The notes under the pieces are model-generated. The model ran no database searches, was not told where the DNA came from, and worked only from the letters and a program-made list of their open reading frames with translations. A DNA stretch of 9,310 nucleotides from Methylobacteriaceae bacterium (GTDB lineage: Bacteria; Pseudomonadota; Alphaproteobacteria; Rhizobiales; Beijerinckiaceae): NCBI GenBank assembly GCA_019247255.1, contig JAFAPJ010000344.1:1-9310 (forward strand), in the 5' to 3' direction. Position 1 is the first letter of the stretch; the number at the start of each line of letters is the position of its first letter. A program made the position numbers and the translations under genes. This document shows positions 7,058 through 9,310 of the stretch, one piece after another.

Positions 7058-7378
7058 CTAATCCGTCGCGGGGTCGGTCTCGGCGCCCTGCGGACCGTTC
7101 GGCAAGGCGCCGGAGCCCGGCGTCGAGCGATCGCGGCGGTCGCTCATCGTGGGCGAGGTCGAACCCTTGAGGCCGGAATGCGGGCCCGTCCCGGACGGGC
7201 CAGGATTCGCGTGCGACCCGCCGCTCGCGCCCTACGCGGCCGCGAGGTCGCCGGCCCCGCCGAGATCCAGGCCCGGCCGGTCGGTCGAGCCCGAGCCGGG
7301 CTTGGCCGAGGCCGCCTTCGGGTCGGCCCGCTCGCCGGGCGGGGGCGCGTCGTGATTGCCGTAGGCGGCGTTCGCCAT
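7058..7378 (-). pseudogene. Small Gly/Pro/Ser-rich protein gene with one in-frame amber stop
   Basis: The ATG at 7378 is preceded by GAGGAGG (7384-7390) with a 5-nt spacer, the best ribosome-binding site in the window. The frame reads MANAAYGNHDAPPPGERADP and on to a TAG at 7234-7232 after 48 codons. Beyond the TAG the same frame stays open to a TAG at 7060-7058. It encodes a similar Gly/Pro/Ser/Asp-rich sequence (GASGGSHANPGPSGTGPHS..., then TMSDRRDRSTPGSG..., ending ETDPATD) with third positions still overwhelmingly G or C. That looks like one gene of 105 sense codons broken by a single stop. Alternatives are a genuine 48-residue peptide, with or without a separate 29-residue peptide from the ATG at 7147 (which has no ribosome-binding site), or a sequencing error. 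No domain recognised; predicted disordered. It lies 16 nt after the single-span peptide gene and 37 nt before the Gly-rich gene. Confidence 0.6.
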
Positions 7379-7383
7379 CCCTG

Positions 7384-7390
7384 CCTCCTC
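7384..7390 (-). promoter_or_regulatory. Strong ribosome-binding site GAGGAGG
   Basis: GAGGAGG sits 5 nt before the ATG at 7378, in the 16-nt gap after the membrane peptide gene's stop. It decides the start of the interrupted small gene and is the main evidence that this strand is translated here. Confidence 0.7.
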
Positions 7391-7394
7391 GCGC

Positions 7395-7577
7395 TCAGCG
7401 CCGGTCCGGATCGGCGATCTCGGGATGACCTGTCTCCGCGGCCGCCTGCTTCCAGGCGTGGTTCGGATCGCCGCCCGGCCGCTGGCGGCGGCTCATCGCG
7501 CGGATATAGGCGAGGGTCGGCAGGAGGATCACGAGCAGCAATCCCAGGAACCACACATAGCTGCCCCAATCGGTCAT
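7395..7577 (-). CDS. Small single-span membrane protein, hypothetical
   Basis: 60-residue peptide with one hydrophobic stretch at about residues 5-26 (SYVWFLGLLLVILLPTLAYI). A basic cluster (RAMSRRQR) follows immediately, then a polar tail with NHAWKQAAAETGHPE. By the positive-inside rule the tail should face the cytoplasm and the short N-terminus the periplasm. The ATG at 7577 has a modest purine-rich GGGGCAGG upstream. It is the first of three small minus-strand genes spaced 16 and 37 nt apart, and a possible EcfG-type promoter lies about 45 nt upstream. The function is unknown; it resembles many short membrane peptides with no assigned role. Confidence 0.72.
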   Translation of the reverse strand: MTDWGSYVWFLGLLLVILLPTLAYIRAMSRRQRPGGDPNHAWKQAAAETGHPEIADPDRR

Positions 7578-7621
7578 CGCCTGCCCCGAGTTCGTCGCGA
7601 CCGCTGGCCGCCGCGGAGGTC

Positions 7622-7646
7622 AACCGCCTCCCGGTCGGGGCGTTCC
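7622..7646 (-). promoter_or_regulatory. Candidate EcfG (general stress sigma factor) promoter, GGAAC-N17-GTT
   Basis: On the minus strand GGAAC (7646-7642) is followed after 17 nt by GTT (7624-7622). Alphaproteobacterial EcfG promoters have GGAAC at -35 and (C)GTT at -10 with 16-17 nt between; here the base before GTT is G rather than C. The expected transcription start, about 7 nt downstream, would leave a leader of roughly 35-40 nt before the ATG at 7577, which is a natural layout. It would drive the three small genes. Short motifs do arise by chance, so this is a hypothesis. Confidence 0.45.
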
Positions 7647-7671
7647 CGTCGACGGCCGGCGGGCGGAGCGT

Positions 7672-7681
7672 TGACGCGTCA
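7672..7681. promoter_or_regulatory. Perfect 10-bp palindrome TGACGCGTCA
   Basis: TGACGCGTCA lies in the 133-nt divergent gap between the small-gene operon and the MBL-fold gene, overlapping a TTGACG hexamer at 7671-7676. It could be an operator for a dimeric regulator. No known regulator can be named from it. Confidence 0.35.
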
Positions 7682-7690
7682 CGCTTGACT

Positions 7691-7706
7691 GCGAGGGGTC
7701 CCTCGC
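7691..7706 (+). promoter_or_regulatory. 16-bp inverted repeat GCGAGGG-GT-CCCTCGC directly before the MBL-fold gene start
   Basis: Seven-base arms pair perfectly around a 2-nt centre, ending 4 nt before the GTG at 7711. The only good Shine-Dalgarno-like purine run upstream of the gene (GAGGGG, 7693-7698) is inside the left arm. In DNA it could be an operator. As RNA, the 2-nt loop is too tight for all seven pairs, but a shorter stem could still mask the ribosome-binding site. Confidence 0.4.
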
Positions 7707-7710
7707 CATC

Positions 7711-8793
7711 GTGAAGGTCATGGACCGACGCACCCTCGGGCGGATCGCGAGCGCGACCGCCGTGCTCACCCTCGGCGGCGTCGGCTACGCGGCCGCCCGG
7801 CGCGGCCGCAACATCTATTACGACGGTCCGCCGAGCGATCATTTCGACGGGGTGCGCTTCTTTCGGCCGGGGCAATCGACCGATCGCGGCGTCCTTGACC
7901 TCGCGCGCTGGCAGCTGGAGGGCGGGCGCAAGCCTTGGCCCGGCACCTTCCCGAGCCCCTTCCGGGACAAGCCGCCGGCGCAGATCGAGAGCTTGCGCGC
8001 GACCCTCGTCGGTCACGCGACGGTGCTCATCCAGACAGCGGGGCTCAACATTCTGACGGACCCGATCTGGTCCGACCGGGCGAGCCCCGTCTCCTTCGCC
8101 GGGCCAAGCCGAGCCAATCCGCCGGGCATCGCCTTCGACGATCTGCCGCCGGTCGATGTCGTGCTGATCACCCACAACCATTACGACCATCTCGACGTGG
8201 CCACCGTGTCGCGGCTCTGGAGCCGCTTCGAGCCGCGGGTGATCGCGCCGCTCGGCAACGACGCCATCCTCCGCGACCACGACGACGCGATCCGGGTCGA
8301 GACGCTGGATTGGGGCCAGTCGGCCGAGATCGGGCGCGGGCTGACCGTGCATCTCGAGCCCGCCAACCACTGGTCGGCCCGCGGGCTCAACGACCGGCGC
8401 ATGGCGCTCTGGGGCGCCTACATGCTCACGGGACCGGCCGGCCCGATCTACCTGGCCGGCGATACGGGCTACGGCGAGGGCGACACCTTCAGGGCGATCC
8501 GCGCCCGCTTCGGCCCGGTCCGCTTCGCGGCGCTGCCGATCGGCGCCTACGAGCCGCGCTGGTTCATGCGCGTCCAGCACATGAATCCGGCCGATGCCGT
8601 CCAGGCCTTCCGCGACCTCGAGGCGGAGGCGGCGATCGGCATTCATTGGGGCACGTTCCAGCTGACGAACGAGGCGGTGGATCAGCCGGAGACGGATCTC
8701 GCGGCCGCGCTCGCCGCTGCGGGAATCGAGCCGTCCCGCTTCCGGGCCTTTCGCCCGGGGCAGGTGTGGGAGCCCGGGAGCGCGGCTGGCTAA
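7711..8793 (+). CDS. MBL-fold metal-dependent hydrolase, NAPE-PLD/RomA-like, membrane-anchored
   Basis: 360-residue metallo-beta-lactamase-fold protein closest in pattern to N-acyl-phosphatidylethanolamine phospholipase D and bacterial RomA-like proteins. Features typical of that family: SDHFDGVRFFRPG (42-54), GHATVLIQ (101-108), LTDPIWSDRASP, the metal-binding motif THNHYDHLD with H155, H157, D159 and H160, H220 in EPANHW, D251 in LAGDTGYG, PIGAYEPRWFM (276-286), and H312 in IHWGTF. All metal ligands are present, so it should be an active zinc-type enzyme, perhaps acting on a phospholipid or N-acyl lipid; the substrate is not established. The N-terminus DRRTLGRI followed by about 18 hydrophobic residues (12-29) is a signal-anchor, possibly Tat-like, so the catalytic domain probably faces the periplasm. 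GTG 7711 and ATG 7720 (three residues shorter) are both possible starts. It is divergent from the small-gene operon and convergent with the next gene, sharing 4 bp. Confidence 0.88.
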   Translation: MKVMDRRTLGRIASATAVLTLGGVGYAAARRGRNIYYDGPPSDHFDGVRFFRPGQSTDRGVLDLARWQLEGGRKPWPGTFPSPFRDKPPAQIESLRATLVGHATVLIQTAGLNILTDPIWSDRASPVSFAGPSRANPPGIAFDDLPPVDVVLITHNHYDHLDVATVSRLWSRFEPRVIAPLGNDAILRDHDDAIRVETLDWGQSAEIGRGLTVHLEPANHWSARGLNDRRMALWGAYMLTGPAGPIYLAGDTGYGEGDTFRAIRARFGPVRFAALPIGAYEPRWFMRVQHMNPADAVQAFRDLEAEAAIGIHWGTFQLTNEAVDQPETDLAAALAAAGIEPSRFRAFRPGQVWEPGSAAG

Positions 8794-9260
8794 GCCGCCG
8801 CGAGCGCCTCGAGCTGGCGCTGCACGAGGCCGAGCCGTCGCGAGAGCCCGCGCAGCGACCCCACGAGCTCCGCCTGCATGCCGGTCGCGGCGCGGGGATA
8901 TTCCTCCAGCACCCGCCGCATCAGCACGGGCGAGACGCGCAGCAGCGTCGCATCCTCGCGCACGACAGCCGTCGCGGGCCGCCGGGTTCGGGCGAAGAGC
9001 GCAGCCCGGCCGATGACCGCGCCCCGGCGGGCGAGCAGCGGCTCGACCTCGTCCGACGGATGGCGCGGCACCGCGACCGACCCCTCCATCACCACGTAGG
9101 CGCCGTCCGACGGCTCGCCTCGCCGGAACAGGGTCTCGCCGGCCGGCGCCACGCGCAGGTCGGCCGAGAAGGCCAGGATGCGCATCGCGTCCGCGGGTAG
9201 CAGGCGCAGGAGCGACGCCTCGGCGAGGACCGCCATCCGCTGGTTCAGGGTCACGGACAT
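8790..9260 (-). CDS. Stand-alone cyclic-nucleotide-binding-like (CRP-type) protein without DNA-binding domain
   Basis: 156-residue protein consisting of a CRP/FNR-type beta-barrel and a C-terminal helix. Recognisable are the LLRLLPADAMRILA helix, APAGETLFRRGEPSDGAYVVMEGSVAV (38-64), VIGRAALFARTRRPATAVVREDATLLRVS (82-110) and a helical tail (128-152). Full CRP regulators are about 210-230 residues; this stops before any helix-turn-helix. In the phosphate-binding cassette the Glu that contacts the ribose of cAMP (GE..LF in CRP) is replaced by Arg85 (GRAALF), while R94/A96/T97 keep the R.AT pattern. Binding of cAMP in the classical way is doubtful. Its ATG lies 8 nt after the stop of the preceding minus-strand gene, with GAGGG at 9266-9270 as ribosome-binding site overlapping that stop, so the two form an operon. 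Its stop (TAG) overlaps the MBL gene's TAA in CTAA. Confidence 0.85.
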   Translation of the reverse strand: MSVTLNQRMAVLAEASLLRLLPADAMRILAFSADLRVAPAGETLFRRGEPSDGAYVVMEGSVAVPRHPSDEVEPLLARRGAVIGRAALFARTRRPATAVVREDATLLRVSPVLMRRVLEEYPRAATGMQAELVGSLRGLSRRLGLVQRQLEALAAA

Positions 9261-9275
9261 GCCCTCCCTCAGGGC
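9261..9275 (-). promoter_or_regulatory. Small inverted repeat around the stop/ribosome-binding site junction
   Basis: On the minus strand the junction reads GCCCT-GAGGG-AGGGC, with 5-bp arms pairing around a loop that holds the GAGGG ribosome-binding core. The left arm is covered by ribosomes finishing the upstream gene. This would suit translational coupling between that gene and the CRP-like gene. It is short and may be fortuitous. Confidence 0.3.
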
Positions 9276-9310
9276 ATCAGCTTGTAGCCGCCGGGCTCAG
9301 TGATGAGGAT
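9269..9310 (-). CDS. C-terminal end of a gene, possibly an OmpR/KdpE-type response regulator (partial)
   Basis: Only the last 13 codons lie in the window, reading ILITEPGGYKLMP then TGA. The ending resembles the last strand of OmpR-family winged-helix domains, where 'TEPGvGYrL' is common, notably in KdpE; here the Val-Gly pair is reduced to a single Gly. Thirteen residues cannot settle identity. The reading frame is supported by the 8-nt spacing and overlapping ribosome-binding site of the downstream CRP-like gene. Confidence 0.45.
   Translation of the reverse strand: MLITEPGGYKLMP

Noticed and set aside
5512..7170. 552-codon open frame on the plus strand opposite the CHASE3-PAS kinase
   Set aside because: Composition is Arg/Pro/Ala-rich and runs across a clear kinase gene, an intergenic gap and a small gene; there is no domain and no start signal.
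7144..8646. 500-codon open frame on the minus strand opposite the MBL-fold gene
   Set aside because: It is Arg/Pro/Ala/Glu-rich with no recognisable domain, lies antisense to a gene with all catalytic motifs, and is a typical antisense artefact of high-GC codon bias.
1..9310. tRNA, rRNA, CRISPR array, insertion sequence or phage genes
   Set aside because: No clover-leaf-like or rRNA-like sequence, no regularly spaced repeats, and no transposase or integrase motifs seen on either strand.

Overview
The window reads as chromosomal DNA from a high-GC (roughly 70% by eye) alphaproteobacterium. A Methylobacterium-like member of the Hyphomicrobiales is my best guess. This rests on the strong G/C bias at third codon positions, a KpsT/KpsE-type capsule export pair, a HisKA_2-family kinase with single-domain receivers, and a possible GGAAC-N17-GTT (EcfG-type) promoter. 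No tRNA, rRNA, CRISPR array, insertion sequence or integrase is visible, and the coding density is high.

Region 1 (2-2969, + strand) is the end of a capsule/exopolysaccharide export operon. It holds the ATPase subunit of a KpsT/Wzt-type ABC transporter (5' end outside the window), a KpsE/BexC-type inner-membrane polysaccharide co-polymerase, and a 340-residue protein. That protein looks like an N-terminal 'GWV' beta domain joined to a degenerate sulfotransferase-like domain.

Region 2 (2985-6645, - strand) is a tight four-gene phosphorelay. In transcription order it encodes a membrane CHASE3-PAS-HisKA-HATPase kinase, an Rcp1-type single-domain receiver, a soluble REC-HisKA_2-HATPase kinase, and a second single-domain receiver. 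The genes are 12 nt apart or overlap by 4 and 10 nt. None carries a DNA-binding or enzymatic output domain, so the output must act on something outside the window.

Region 3 (6733-7577, - strand) is a run of three tiny genes. They encode a single-span membrane peptide, a Gly/Pro/Ser-rich hydrophilic protein whose frame is broken by one amber codon, and a Gly-rich hydrophilic protein. A candidate stress sigma factor promoter lies about 45 nt upstream of the first one.

Region 4 (7711-9310) holds a membrane-anchored NAPE-PLD/RomA-like metallo-beta-lactamase-fold hydrolase on +. It meets tail-to-tail (4-bp overlap) a stand-alone cyclic-nucleotide-binding-like protein on -. The latter follows, 8 nt downstream, the last 13 codons of a gene that may encode an OmpR/KdpE-type response regulator.
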